64,000 bases of DNA, taken from positions 124,001-188,000 of the forward strand of contig NZ_LMOD01000005.1 of assembly GCF_001423485.1 (NCBI RefSeq), in the 5' to 3' direction. The notes under the pieces are model-generated. The model did not search any database. It saw only the letters and a list, made by a program, of their open reading frames with translations, and was not told where the DNA came from. Of this stretch, positions 45,293-56,556 are shown piece after piece. This DNA is from Microbacterium sp. Leaf320. GTDB taxonomy: Bacteria; Actinomycetota; Actinomycetes; Actinomycetales; Microbacteriaceae. Made by a program: the position numbers and the translations under genes. Numbering within the stretch: the first letter of the stretch is position 1; each line of letters starts with the position of its first letter.

Positions 45293-47785
45293 ATGGCCGA
45301 TGAGAACAATGACTACGACGCCCCTACCCTCGACTTCTCTTCGGATGCTCACGCACCCGACGAGGTAGTCGCCGACGCTCCGGAGGCTGACGGCACGCCC
45401 GATGCTCCGGAGAGTGGCGAGGCCGAGGCCCCCGTCGCCGAGGACGCCCCTGTGACGCAGGACGCGCCCGTGGACGCGCCCGACGAGGCTCCTGCTGCTG
45501 AGGAGCCTCCTGCCGCTGAGGAGGCTCCTGCCGCTGAGGAGGCTCCTGCTGCTGAGGAGGCTCCCGTCGTGGACGAGAAGCCGGTCGTGGACGACAAGCC
45601 CGCGGACGAGAAGCCCGTCGAGGCTCCCGAGCCCGAGGCGCCCCAGGCGATCACCGCAGTGTCGCTGGGTCTCCTCCCCGAGGTCTTCGTCTCTCAGGTC
45701 TCCACTCAGCTTCACTTCTACGCGCCCGAGGTCGTGCCGCTGCCGGCCCGCCCGGGTCGTGAGCGCGTGTTCGACCGCATCGCCGAGCGCGAGCCCGACG
45801 ACTCCGCATCCGGCCGTCGCGGCCGTCGCCGTCGCGGAGGCTCCGACGACGGAGACCAGCGCGAGCCGCGCGAACAGCGTGACGAGCCGCGCCAGCCGCG
45901 CCAGCGCGTCGTCGAGTACATCACCGAGCCGAAGGCGATCAAGGGTTCGACCCGTCTCGAGGCCAAGAAGCAGCGCCGTCGTGACGGTCGTGACGCCGGT
46001 CGTCGTCGTCCGGTCGTGACCGAGGCCGAGTTCCTGGCTCGCCGCGAGTCGGTCGACCGCAAGATGGTCGTCCGGTCGAAGAACGGTCGCACGCAGATCG
46101 GCGTTCTCGAAGACGGTGTGCTCGTCGAGCACTACGTCGCCCGCAACCAGGATGCGTCGCTGATCGGCAACGTCTACCTCGGCCGCGTGCAGAACGTCCT
46201 TCCGAGCATGGAGGCCGCGTTCGTCGACATCGGTCGCGGCCGCAACGCCGTGCTGTACTCGGGCGAAGTCGATTGGGACGGCGTCGAGACAGGCAACCAG
46301 CCCCGCCGCATCGAGCTGGCCCTCAAGGCGGGCGACCGCGTCCTCGTGCAGGTCACCAAGGATCCGGTGGGCCACAAGGGTGCACGTCTGACCAGCCAGA
46401 TCTCGCTCCCCGGCCGGTACCTCGTGTACGTGCCCGGCGGTTCGATGAACGGCATCAGCCGCAAGCTGCCCGACAACGAGCGCACGCGCCTGAAGCGCAT
46501 CCTCAAGGAGGTCCTGCCCGAGTCTTCGGGTGTGATCGTCCGTACGGCGGCCGAGGGCGCCACCGAAGACCAGCTGACGCGCGACGTGCAGCGACTGACG
46601 TCCCAGTGGGAGCACATCCGCAAGCAGGTCGAGAGCCAGCAGGCGCCCGCACTGCTGCACGCCGAGCCTGACCTCCTGGTCAAGATCGTGCGTGACGTCT
46701 TCAACGAGGACTTCACGAAGATGCTGATCCAGGGTGAGGAGTCGCAGCGCACGATCCGCGCGTACCTCGAGAGCGTCGCCCCCGACCTGCTCGAACGAGT
46801 GGAGTCGTACGAGGAGGAGACCGATCCGTTCGATGCGTTCCGCATCACGGAGCAGATCGAGAAGGCCCTCGACCGCAAGGTCTGGCTGCCCTCGGGCGGC
46901 TCGCTCGTCATCGACCGCACCGAGGCCATGACGGTCGTCGACGTCAACACGGGCAAGTTCGTCGGCTCCGGGGGAAACCTCGAGGAGACCGTCACCAAGA
47001 ACAACCTCGAAGCCGCGGAGGAGATCGTCCGCCAGCTCCGGTTGCGCGACATCGGCGGCATCATCGTCGTCGACTTCATCGACATGGTGCTCGAGTCGAA
47101 CCGCGATCTCGTGCTGCGTCGCCTGATCGAGTGCCTGAGCCGCGATCGGACGAAGCACCAGGTGGCCGAGGTCACTTCGCTCGGACTCGTCCAGATGACC
47201 CGCAAGAAGCTCGGACTCGGCCTTCTCGAGACTTTCAGCGAAGCATGCGACGTGTGCGCCGGTCGCGGTGTCATCGTGCACCACGACCCCGTCGTGAAGC
47301 ACCGTGCCAGCAGCGGCAACAGCAATGGCAACGGCAACGGCGGTTCCTCGTCGAACCGTCGCCAGCGCGGTGGCAACGGACAGAGCCAGAGCCAGAGCCA
47401 GAATCAGAGCCAGGCGCCGGCGTCGGTGACGACCCACAGCATCCCCGAGGGCGCGAAGTCCGCGCTCGCGCAGATCGCAGCATCGACTCGCGCTCCGAGT
47501 GCCGAGGAGTCTTCGGCCGATGTCGTCGTCGCCGCTCCGGTCAAGGTGCCTGTCGCGCAGGAGCGCACGAAGAAGCCCCGCAAGAAGCGCGGCGCCGATC
47601 GCAATGCGCCGAAGTCCCCGGCCGAGGCGCTGCTCGACTCGGTGCTGGATGCGCTTCCGGAACCGAAGGCTCCTGGCCAGGGACGCGGTCGTCGCCGTGT
47701 CTCTACGGCCGCTCTCACGGGCACTCCGGTGTCGGTGAACTCCGAGCCGTCAGCGCCGGTCGCGGGCGGGGATCCGCAGTCCTGA
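45293..47785 (+). CDS. rne: Ribonuclease E/G
   Basis: Endoribonuclease for rRNA maturation and mRNA decay, 830 aa. The N-terminal 230 residues are acidic Pro/Ala/Glu repeats and then Arg-rich low-complexity sequence. The catalytic core follows: S1-like domain (IGNVYLGRVQNVLPSMEAAFVDIG), metal-binding Asp in VVDVNTGKFVGS and IIVVDFIDM, and the zinc-link CDVCAGRG. The C-terminus is Ser/Gln/Asn-rich then basic, probably disordered and used for RNA or protein contacts. Flanking extensions on both sides of the core are typical for actinobacteria. The start MADENNDY has AGGAG 10 nt upstream. Convergent overlap of 36 bp with the DUF4031 gene. Confidence 0.93.
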   Translation: MADENNDYDAPTLDFSSDAHAPDEVVADAPEADGTPDAPESGEAEAPVAEDAPVTQDAPVDAPDEAPAAEEPPAAEEAPAAEEAPAAEEAPVVDEKPVVDDKPADEKPVEAPEPEAPQAITAVSLGLLPEVFVSQVSTQLHFYAPEVVPLPARPGRERVFDRIAEREPDDSASGRRGRRRRGGSDDGDQREPREQRDEPRQPRQRVVEYITEPKAIKGSTRLEAKKQRRRDGRDAGRRRPVVTEAEFLARRESVDRKMVVRSKNGRTQIGVLEDGVLVEHYVARNQDASLIGNVYLGRVQNVLPSMEAAFVDIGRGRNAVLYSGEVDWDGVETGNQPRRIELALKAGDRVLVQVTKDPVGHKGARLTSQISLPGRYLVYVPGGSMNGISRKLPDNERTRLKRILKEVLPESSGVIVRTAAEGATEDQLTRDVQRLTSQWEHIRKQVESQQAPALLHAEPDLLVKIVRDVFNEDFTKMLIQGEESQRTIRAYLESVAPDLLERVESYEEETDPFDAFRITEQIEKALDRKVWLPSGGSLVIDRTEAMTVVDVNTGKFVGSGGNLEETVTKNNLEAAEEIVRQLRLRDIGGIIVVDFIDMVLESNRDLVLRRLIECLSRDRTKHQVAEVTSLGLVQMTRKKLGLGLLETFSEACDVCAGRGVIVHHDPVVKHRASSGNSNGNGNGGSSSNRRQRGGNGQSQSQSQNQSQAPASVTTHSIPEGAKSALAQIAASTRAPSAEESSADVVVAAPVKVPVAQERTKKPRKKRGADRNAPKSPAEALLDSVLDALPEPKAPGQGRGRRRVSTAALTGTPVSVNSEPSAPVAGGDPQS
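45488..45559 (+). repeat. 18-nt tandem repeat in the rne 5' region
   Basis: Four 18-nt copies encoding APAAEE/PPAAEE. In-frame, so copy number can change without breaking the gene. Confidence 0.85.
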
Positions 47786-48016
47786 CGCGATCAGTCGCCG
47801 TACCAGCTCCTTGCCGTCGACGTGTTGCGCGCCGGCGGCGATGAGCTTGGGGACGAGCTCTTCCGGCACGTCGTAGTGGTCGAGGTCGAACGCGCGCGCA
47901 GGCACGTCGTGAGACCTCGCGAAGGCGTGGAGCTCGTCCAGGTTGTCGTCGCTGACGAGGTGAGCCCACAGACGCCCGTGCGCGGGCCAACGAGGGTCAT
48001 CGACGAGAACGGTCAT
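47750..48016 (-). CDS. DUF4031 domain-containing protein
   Basis: 88 aa. Sequence MTVLVDDPRWPAHGRLWAH and HAFARSHDVPARAFDLDHYD fits the DUF4031 family (small, function unknown, frequent in actinobacteria). Rich in His and Asp, with no membrane segment. Its last 36 bp overlap the end of rne on the opposite strand, which is unusual but leaves both frames intact. The rplU promoter lies just beyond its start, so the two are divergent. Confidence 0.8.
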   Translation of the reverse strand: MTVLVDDPRWPAHGRLWAHLVSDDNLDELHAFARSHDVPARAFDLDHYDVPEELVPKLIAAGAQHVDGKELVRRLIASGLRIPARDRR

Positions 48017-48054
48017 CTCGTCAGCCTATGGCGGGACACACCGGACAGCACGTT

Positions 48055-48083
48055 TTGCCACAGTGTCCCGCTTCCGGTAAAGT
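48055..48083 (+). promoter_or_regulatory. Promoter of rplU-rpmA
   Basis: TTGCCA (-35) and TAAAGT (-10) with a 17-nt spacer. It gives a leader of about 140 nt before rplU, a candidate site for ribosomal-protein autoregulation. Confidence 0.6.
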
Positions 48084-48229
48084 AGTCCCTTGGTGCGTAT
48101 GCCGCGTCGTCCTGGACGGTCGAAGCGGAGAGTCTTGCGTTCGTACCCGTCGCTCCCGGCGATGCATGCAAGCAACAGTCTTCCCGTGAGATCTCGGAGC
48201 CGCGAGCTCCCCAACGAAACAGGTATGAA

Positions 48230-48538
48230 GTGGTTTACGCAGTAGTGCGCGCCGGTGGGCGGCAGGAGAAGGTCGAGGTCGGCACGATCGTTCAGCTCGA
48301 CCGTGTCAAGGCTGCCCAGGGCGAGAAGATCGAGCTGGCCGCAGTGCTGCTCGTCGACGGCGCCACGGTGACCACCGACGCTGACTCGCTGGCGAAGGTC
48401 AAGGTCACGGCTGAGGTCATCGGCAACCTCCGCGGCCCGAAGATCATCATCCAGAAGTACAAGAACAAGACCGGCTACAAGAAGCGCCAGGGCCACCGTC
48501 AGGAGCTCACGCGCGTCAAGATCACCGGCATCAAGTAA
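48230..48538 (+). CDS. rplU: 50S ribosomal protein L21
   Basis: 102-aa 23S rRNA-binding protein. [18 protein letters not shown] at the start and the C-terminal motif [18 protein letters not shown] are diagnostic. GTG start with a modest upstream ACAGG. rpmA follows after 19 nt, the nearly universal bacterial pairing. Confidence 0.98.
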   Translation: MVYAVVRAGGRQEKVEVGTIVQLDRVKAAQGEKIELAAVLLVDGATVTTDADSLAKVKVTAEVIGNLRGPKIIIQKYKNKTGYKKRQGHRQELTRVKITGIK

Positions 48539-48557
48539 AGACCGAGGAGACCAGGAC

Positions 48558-48815
48558 ATGGCACATAAAAAGGGCGCAAGCTCCACCCGTAACGGTCGTG
48601 ACTCCAACGCTCAGCGACTTGGCGTCAAGCGCTTCGGTGGGCAGCAGGTTCTCGCCGGCGAGATCATCGTCCGCCAGCGCGGCACGCACTTCCACCCCGG
48701 CGTGAACGTCGGCCGTGGCGGCGACGACACGCTGTTCGCTCTGGCCGCCGGTGCGGTCCAGTTCGGCGCGAAGGGCGGCCGCAAGGTCGTCAACATCGTC
48801 GCCGCTGCTGAGTGA
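48558..48815 (+). CDS. rpmA: 50S ribosomal protein L27
   Basis: 85 aa. The N-terminus [22 protein letters not shown] reaches the peptidyl-transferase centre and is of the type that does not need N-terminal cleavage. Core motif [24 protein letters not shown] hairpin follows, so transcription of obgE may be partly separate. Confidence 0.98.
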   Translation: MAHKKGASSTRNGRDSNAQRLGVKRFGGQQVLAGEIIVRQRGTHFHPGVNVGRGGDDTLFALAAGAVQFGAKGGRKVVNIVAAAE

Positions 48816-48832
48816 TCACAGCACGACAGTAG

Positions 48833-51243
<2,411 letters not shown>

Positions 51244-51252
51244 ACTGGGCGG

Positions 51253-52506
51253 ATGACCGACCAGACTCCGCAGGTGCGCCTGGAGCGCGCCAAAGAGGCC
51301 TCCCGCGCCACCGCCGCGCTGACCAGCGACGATAAGGCCCGCGCCCTCGAGGCGATCGCTGTCGCCCTCGAACAGAGCGCGCGCAGGATCATCGAGGCCA
51401 ACGCACTCGACATCTCCCGGGGTCAGGCCGACGGCATCGGAGACTCGCTGATCGATCGCCTGCGCCTCGACGAGAAGCGCGTCACAGCCCTCGCCTCGGC
51501 GGTCCGTGACGTCGCCGCGCTGCCCGACCCCGTCGGACGGGTGGTCGGCGGGCACCGGATGCCGAACGGCGTCGCGCTCGAGCAGGTCAGGGTTCCGTTC
51601 GGGGTCGTGGGAGCGATCTACGAGGCGCGCCCCAACGTCACGGTCGACATCGCCGCGCTCGCCCTGCGGTCGGGCAATGCCGTTGTGCTGCGCGGAGGCA
51701 GTGCCGCGCGAGACTCGAACACCGTGCTCGTGCAGATCATGCGTGATGCGCTGGAGGGCGCGGGTGTCACACCCGAGGCGGTGCAGACCGTCGACGACTT
51801 CGGGCGCGACGGCGCCAAGGCTCTCATGCACGGTCGTGGCTTCATCGACGTGCTGATCCCTCGTGGCAGCGCCGGACTCATCGAGACGGTCGTCACGGAG
51901 TCGACGGTTCCCGTGATCGAGACCGGCGCAGGAAACGTGCATATCGTGCTCGACGAGAGCGCTCCGGAAGACTGGGCCTGCGACATCGTCGTGAACGCCA
52001 AGGTGCAGCGGCCCAGTGTCTGCAACGCGGTCGAGACGGTCCTCGTGCTGCGCCAAGGCGCTCCGAGGCTGGTGCCCCTGGTCGCGAGCGCCCTGCAGAG
52101 CGAGGGCGTCGCGATCCACGGTGACGACATGGTCGCCGGGCTCGTCTCGAACGTGATCCCCGCGACCGAGGAGGACTGGGCGACGGAGTATCTCAGCCTC
52201 GACATCGCGATCAAGGTCGTCGACACGCTCGACGACGCGATCGCGCACATCCGTCGCTACAGCACCGGGCACACGGAGTCGATCGTGACCACCGACACGC
52301 GCAATGCGGAGCGCTTCCTCGCCGAGGTGGACTCGGCCGTTGTGATGGTCAACACCTCGACCCGCTTCACCGATGGAGGCGAGTTCGGGTTCGGCGCGGA
52401 GGTGGGCATCTCGACCCAGAAGCTGCACGCGAGAGGGCCGATGGGGCTTTCCGAGCTGACCAGCACGAAGTGGCTGGCGCGTGGGTCGGGGCAGATCCGC
52501 GGCTGA
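51253..52506 (+). CDS. proA: Glutamate-5-semialdehyde dehydrogenase
   Basis: NADPH-dependent reduction of glutamyl-5-phosphate to glutamate semialdehyde, second step of proline synthesis. 417 aa. The catalytic Cys is in RPSVCNAVETVL, and YEARPNVTVD and IPRGSAGLI are conserved. The start has no obvious ribosome site but a -10 box 7 nt upstream. proB and proA adjacency is standard. Confidence 0.96.
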   Translation: MTDQTPQVRLERAKEASRATAALTSDDKARALEAIAVALEQSARRIIEANALDISRGQADGIGDSLIDRLRLDEKRVTALASAVRDVAALPDPVGRVVGGHRMPNGVALEQVRVPFGVVGAIYEARPNVTVDIAALALRSGNAVVLRGGSAARDSNTVLVQIMRDALEGAGVTPEAVQTVDDFGRDGAKALMHGRGFIDVLIPRGSAGLIETVVTESTVPVIETGAGNVHIVLDESAPEDWACDIVVNAKVQRPSVCNAVETVLVLRQGAPRLVPLVASALQSEGVAIHGDDMVAGLVSNVIPATEEDWATEYLSLDIAIKVVDTLDDAIAHIRRYSTGHTESIVTTDTRNAERFLAEVDSAVVMVNTSTRFTDGGEFGFGAEVGISTQKLHARGPMGLSELTSTKWLARGSGQIRG

Positions 52507-52510
52507 GGGC

Positions 52511-52516
52511 TAGACT
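52511..52516 (+). promoter_or_regulatory. Possible -10 box (TAGACT) of the small membrane gene and nadD
   Basis: TAGACT, 57 nt before the start at 52573, right after the proA stop. Confidence 0.35.
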
Positions 52517-52572
52517 AGGGGGCGCTGTGGCTCCTCGTGAGTCATGCCCGCCAGCCACGAAACGGAGTCAGG

Positions 52573-52797
52573 ATGAACCTCGTCGCACAGATCGCGATGG
52601 CCGCTGCCGAAACCGAGCATCACGGCAATGTCCAGCTCGATACGCTGATCTTCGGCGTGATCGCGATCATCGCGTTCGCTTTCCTCGGCCTCGTCACGCT
52701 GTCGTACAAGAACGTCGCCAACCGTCACTCCGCCAAGGCCGACGCCTGGGCGGCGAAGCACGGCAAGGACGGCCACGAGGCAGGGCACGGCCACTAG
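52573..52797 (+). CDS. Small single-span membrane protein
   Basis: 74 aa with one membrane helix (residues about 24-45, LIFGVIAIIAFAFLGLVTLSY), a short N-terminal part and a hydrophilic His/Lys/Gly-rich tail (KHGKDGHEAGHGH) that could bind metal. Not recognised. The start MNLVAQ follows GGAGTCAGG; nadD starts 6 nt after its stop, so it is operonic. Confidence 0.7.
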   Translation: MNLVAQIAMAAAETEHHGNVQLDTLIFGVIAIIAFAFLGLVTLSYKNVANRHSAKADAWAAKHGKDGHEAGHGH

Positions 52798-52803
52798 GCC
52801 CCT

Positions 52804-53406
52804 ATGGACGACACGACCTCGCGTCCGGCGCGCATCGGTGTGATGGGCGGCACCTTCGACCCCATCCACCACGGGCACCTGGTCGCCGCCAGCGAGGTCG
52901 CGCACTCCTTCGATCTCGACGAGGTCGTCTTCGTCCCGACGGGACGCCCCTGGCAGAAGCCGGAGGTCACTCCGAGCGAGCACCGCTATCTCATGACGGT
53001 CATCGCCACGGCATCCAACCCGCAGTTCACGGTCAGCCGGGTCGACGTCGACCGCGAGGGCCCCACCTACACGATCGACACCCTGCGTGATCTGAAGAAG
53101 AGCCGGCCCGATGTGGAACTCTTCTTCATCACCGGAGCCGACGCCGTAGCGCAAATTCTCAGTTGGAGGGACCATGATGAACTGTGGGAGTTGGCCCACT
53201 TCGTCGCGGTCTCACGTCCAGGACACGTTCTGAGCACTGACGGCCTCCCGAGCGACAACGTCAGCCAACTGGAGGTGCCGGCGCTGTCCATCTCGTCGAC
53301 GGCCTGCCGTGCGCGGGTTCGTGAGGACGAGCCGGTCTGGTACCTCGTCCCCGACGGAGTCGTTCAATACATCGCGAAGCATCATCTGTATCGGAGCAAG
53401 GCATGA
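52804..53406 (+). CDS. nadD: Nicotinate-nucleotide adenylyltransferase
   Basis: Joins ATP and nicotinate mononucleotide to give deamido-NAD. 200 aa. Nucleotidyltransferase motif [12 protein letters not shown] with HxGH, and the C-terminal [12 protein letters not shown] (ISSTxxR). Overlaps the next gene by 4 nt (ATGA). It is separated from rsfS here by a large extra gene. Confidence 0.96.
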   Translation: MDDTTSRPARIGVMGGTFDPIHHGHLVAASEVAHSFDLDEVVFVPTGRPWQKPEVTPSEHRYLMTVIATASNPQFTVSRVDVDREGPTYTIDTLRDLKKSRPDVELFFITGADAVAQILSWRDHDELWELAHFVAVSRPGHVLSTDGLPSDNVSQLEVPALSISSTACRARVREDEPVWYLVPDGVVQYIAKHHLYRSKA

Positions 53407-54728
53407 GTACATCGGATCGGCAGGATCAGGGTCCGCTGACGCGTAAGCAGCTGCGTGAGATCCGGTTGACTGGTTCCACGCCTGTCATCACCCCGGAAGA
53501 GGCCGCGGCGGCCGCCGTCGCGGCGCCGCCCGTTCCGCCGCTGCCCGGCGCGGATGAGGCGGTCGACCAGATCGACGCGTCGCCCGCACCAGCCGACGAT
53601 GCTGCGGCGCAGGGTGACGGCGATGCTTCGTCCGCTACCTCCGGCGATGCCGGTGCTCCCTCCGGCGATGCCGGTGCTCCCTCCGGCGAAGCCGTTGCTA
53701 CCTCCGGCGAAGCCGGTGCCGTTCCGCTGACGCGCCGTCAGGTGCGCGAGCGGGAGCTCGCCAAGACGGGTTCCGTTCCGGTCGACGGCGGAGATGAGAC
53801 CGACGGATCGGGCGCGGAAGAGGCTCCGGTCGAGGAAGTGCCCGTCGAGGATGCACCTGTCGAGACGGCCGCCGCGGCAGAACCTCTGCTCGACAACCCT
53901 GCTCTCGCCAACTCGGTTCCCGCCTACACCCCGCCCGTGCCGGCGGACGACATCGACGATGCCGATGACGAGGTCGACGAGGAGATCGCGCACACCCCGG
54001 TCAGTGCCTCGACGAGTGTCGACTCCTCCGGCGAGGTTCCTCTCGCTCCCGCTGCGGGAGATCCCGCGGGCGACGAGACGGACGCCGAAGAGGATGCCGT
54101 CGCCGCCGTCGCAGAGCTCGGGATCGAGGTCGAGTCTGCGGACGAGCACGACGAGATCGACCCGGACGATGTCCTCGCCGATGTCGACCGCAAGGACGAC
54201 GCCGACCTCTCGGACGGCGAGCACCCCACGGTGAACCCGGCGTTCGGTCAGGGTCTCCTCAGCGACGAGGCGGACACCCGCAAGCCCTTCTCGCCGTCTT
54301 TCGACGAACTGCTCACGGTCGGAGACTCGACCGGTTCGCAGCACCTCGCTCCGAACACGTTGATCTTCAATCCCTCGCCGGGAGACGGTTCGCTGTCCGG
54401 TCCTGTCGCCTCGACGGGTGAGATCCTCGTGACCGGCTCATACGAACTCCCCAAGGGCCTCGGCTCCCAGGGCCACGCGCACGGCACCACCGACGGCAAA
54501 GACGTCGACGCCGTGCTCATCGACGGCGAACTGCCTCCGGCATCCTCGCCCACGCCGATCGCCGCCAGTGCGGCCGTCAGCACCATCAAGCCCGCAGGCG
54601 AGGTCATCCGCCCGCCCGCCCCCGAAAAGGGCAACAAGCTCATGCTCATCCTCGCGATCGTGGCGGGTGGTCTCGCGCTCGCGCTGGGCGTTTCCCTGAT
54701 CGTCGCCTTCACCACGAATGTGTTCTGA
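53403..54728 (+). CDS. Large acidic hypothetical protein with C-terminal membrane anchor
   Basis: 441 aa, not recognised. Mostly Ala/Asp/Glu/Pro/Ser/Gly of low complexity and probably disordered. Two copies of a basic motif PLTRKQLRE (near residue 10) and PLTRRQVRE (near 110) stand out. A single membrane helix is near the end (about residues 412-437, [23 protein letters not shown]). Without a signal peptide the bulk should be cytoplasmic and tail-anchored. Starts in the nadD stop and its stop overlaps rsfS (TGATG). Contains the 21-nt repeat. Confidence 0.75.
   Translation: MSTSDRQDQGPLTRKQLREIRLTGSTPVITPEEAAAAAVAAPPVPPLPGADEAVDQIDASPAPADDAAAQGDGDASSATSGDAGAPSGDAGAPSGEAVATSGEAGAVPLTRRQVRERELAKTGSVPVDGGDETDGSGAEEAPVEEVPVEDAPVETAAAAEPLLDNPALANSVPAYTPPVPADDIDDADDEVDEEIAHTPVSASTSVDSSGEVPLAPAAGDPAGDETDAEEDAVAAVAELGIEVESADEHDEIDPDDVLADVDRKDDADLSDGEHPTVNPAFGQGLLSDEADTRKPFSPSFDELLTVGDSTGSQHLAPNTLIFNPSPGDGSLSGPVASTGEILVTGSYELPKGLGSQGHAHGTTDGKDVDAVLIDGELPPASSPTPIAASAAVSTIKPAGEVIRPPAPEKGNKLMLILAIVAGGLALALGVSLIVAFTTNVF
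53640..53723 (+). repeat. 21-nt tandem repeat inside the acidic protein
   Basis: Four 21-nt units encoding [21 protein letters not shown] and SGEAGAV. In-frame. Confidence 0.85.
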
Positions 54729-55108
54729 TGCAGTCACCTGAAAACGCCGTTGAGATGCTCCAGCTCGCGGCAGACGCCGCCGTCTCGAAGGGCGGTGAGG
54801 ATCTCGTCGCGCTGAACGTGTCGGAGCCGCTGCCGCTCGTCGACATCTTCCTGCTCATCACCGGAAACAGCGAGCGCAACGTCGCCGCGATCGCCGACGA
54901 GATCGAGGACAGACTGATCGAGGCAGGGCACAAGCGTGTCCGTCGCGAGGGCCGCGCGGAGGCCCGTTGGGTGCTCCTCGACTTCGGCGACCTGATCGTG
55001 CATGTCTTCCACCAGGAGGAGCGGGTCTACTACGGCCTCGAGCGCCTGTGGAAGGACTGCCCCGTGGTCCCGTTCGAGCTCGCCGACTCCGCCGCAGACC
55101 GCGGCTGA
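54728..55108 (+). CDS. rsfS: Ribosome silencing factor RsfS
   Basis: RsfS (DUF143) binds L14 on the 50S subunit and blocks 70S joining in starvation. 126 aa; LLITGNSERNVAAIADEIED and RWVLLDFGDLIVHVFHQEERVYYGLERLW are family motifs. The ATG overlaps the previous stop by one base. In most bacteria it follows nadD directly. Confidence 0.95.
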   Translation: MQSPENAVEMLQLAADAAVSKGGEDLVALNVSEPLPLVDIFLLITGNSERNVAAIADEIEDRLIEAGHKRVRREGRAEARWVLLDFGDLIVHVFHQEERVYYGLERLWKDCPVVPFELADSAADRG

Positions 55109-55109
55109 C

Positions 55110-55802
55110 ATGAGCGTTCACCTGATCACCGGTGCCGGGTCCGGCATCGGTGCGGTATTGGCGCGCCGTCTGCTCGACCGGGGTGATCAGGTCGTGGTGC
55201 TCGCACGCGATGCTGGTCGTGCCAAGGAGATCACCGCAGCGCTTCCTGGGTCCTCTGCGATCGTCGGCGACCTCGCCCAGCCGGGGCGGCTGTCGTGGGC
55301 GCTGTCCAAGCAGACGGCTCTTCCCGAGCGCATCGACTCGCTCGTGCATGCGGCCGGAGTCGTCGACCTCGGATCCGTGGCAGACCTGCCGGCCAACCTG
55401 TGGGAGCGTCAGCTCGCGGTGAACCTCGTGGGACCGGCAGAGCTCACGCGGCTGCTGCTGCCCGTGCTGCGCGTCTCGCGTGGTCGGGTGGTCTTCGTCA
55501 ACTCGGGTGCCGGTCTGCACGCACATGCGGGTTGGTCTGCCTACGCAGCCTCGAAGCACGGTCTCAAGGCGCTGGCCGACTCCCTGCGCGCCGAAGAGGC
55601 CGAACATGGCGTCCGAGTCACCTCGATCTATCCCGGGCGCACAGCGACCCCCATGCAGGAGCGGGTGCATCAGCAGGAAGGTCGCGAGTACGACGCCGCG
55701 CGCTTCATCTCGGCGGACTCGGTCGCGACCACCATCCTGACCGCGCTCGATCTCCCTGATGACGCCGCCCTGACGGATCTGACGATCCGCCCGACCGGCT
55801 GA
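55110..55802 (+). CDS. Short-chain dehydrogenase/reductase (SDR) family oxidoreductase
   Basis: 230 aa classical SDR. Cofactor motif TGAGSGIG, HAAGVVD (NNAG equivalent), active-site Ser in FVNSGAGLH and Y-x3-K in YAASKHGLK. The coenzyme and substrate are not evident; a small acidic or basic residue after the Gly motif could not be used with confidence. The ATG comes one base after the rsfS stop, so it ends the long rplU-type gene string. RsfS and SDR adjacency probably reflects only operon convenience. Confidence 0.88.
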   Translation: MSVHLITGAGSGIGAVLARRLLDRGDQVVVLARDAGRAKEITAALPGSSAIVGDLAQPGRLSWALSKQTALPERIDSLVHAAGVVDLGSVADLPANLWERQLAVNLVGPAELTRLLLPVLRVSRGRVVFVNSGAGLHAHAGWSAYAASKHGLKALADSLRAEEAEHGVRVTSIYPGRTATPMQERVHQQEGREYDAARFISADSVATTILTALDLPDDAALTDLTIRPTG

Positions 55803-55904
55803 TCTCGAGGCCGGCTCCGGCTTCTGACCCTGTCAAGGGGGTATCCGCCGCAGCGTCCGCGATGGATGATCTGCTGGGGGAGAGAAGTCTTGGAGGGCTG
55901 TTTG

Positions 55905-56186
55905 ATGTCTGGCGATCCAGAGCCTAGATATGTACTGCGACGTGTCACCGCATCGGAGTGGGTGATCAACGACCGGCGGTACGACACTGACGATCCACGG
56001 CACGTCGTGGCCTGCGTCTACGACGCGGACGGCGGGGTCGAGGTCGTCCGACTTCGCGATCTGCCGCTCGAGACCCGCTATCCGAACGCTTCAGAGGTGC
56101 TCGAAGCGGTCGTGCGCGCCAAGGATCCGAGCAGAGCGACGCGGCCGATCGTCATTCCGTCTCATCCTCCGCTCTTCGCCAGCTGA
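55905..56186 (+). CDS. Small hypothetical protein
   Basis: 93 aa, not recognised. N-terminal YVLRRVTASEWVINDRRYDTDDPRH resembles short conserved actinobacterial proteins; predicted mixed alpha/beta, no signal or membrane segment. The start MSGDPEP is chosen over an earlier in-frame ATG because GGAGGG lies 8 nt upstream. Preceded by about 100 nt without a clear promoter. Confidence 0.65.
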   Translation: MSGDPEPRYVLRRVTASEWVINDRRYDTDDPRHVVACVYDADGGVEVVRLRDLPLETRYPNASEVLEAVVRAKDPSRATRPIVIPSHPPLFAS

Positions 56187-56235
56187 GGGAGTCGTGCGGC
56201 GGGATCCGTTCGCGAACCCCGCCGCACGCCTGAGT

Positions 56236-56415
56236 TCAGGCTCCGTCGTCGGACGCCGGTCGTTCCGCAGCGAGGCGATCAGCCTCGGCCCCGTCGACCT
56301 GATCGGCATCGACGTCCGTGTCGAGCACGGCTTCGCCGTCGACCTCGCGCTCGGGAACGCCTGTGGGGTCGCCGTCGTCAGGCAGTGGCACCAGCGGTGG
56401 GATCGGTGTGGACAT
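56236..56415 (-). CDS. Small acidic hypothetical protein
   Basis: 59 aa, strongly acidic with Pro-rich start (MSTPIPPLVPLPDDGDPTG). No domain or membrane segment; likely disordered. The start is supported by GAGAGGAG 7 nt upstream. Evidence that it is expressed is limited to this ribosome site and the codon pattern. Confidence 0.5.
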   Translation of the reverse strand: MSTPIPPLVPLPDDGDPTGVPEREVDGEAVLDTDVDADQVDGAEADRLAAERPASDDGA

Positions 56416-56556
56416 GATGGGCTCCTCTCGTGTCATCGTGGCGACACGCTAGGGCGCTCGGCACCCGACCGGGGAGCGGGTTGACCGCGCAGCCCACGAG
56501 GAGTAGGTGATCGTCGGATGACCCGCGGCGCCGGACAGCCCGCTCGGTCTGGAGGA

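Noticed and set aside
45251..47437. 728-aa minus-strand frame across rne
   Set aside because: Antisense to RNase E; codon-position GC pattern belongs to the plus strand gene.
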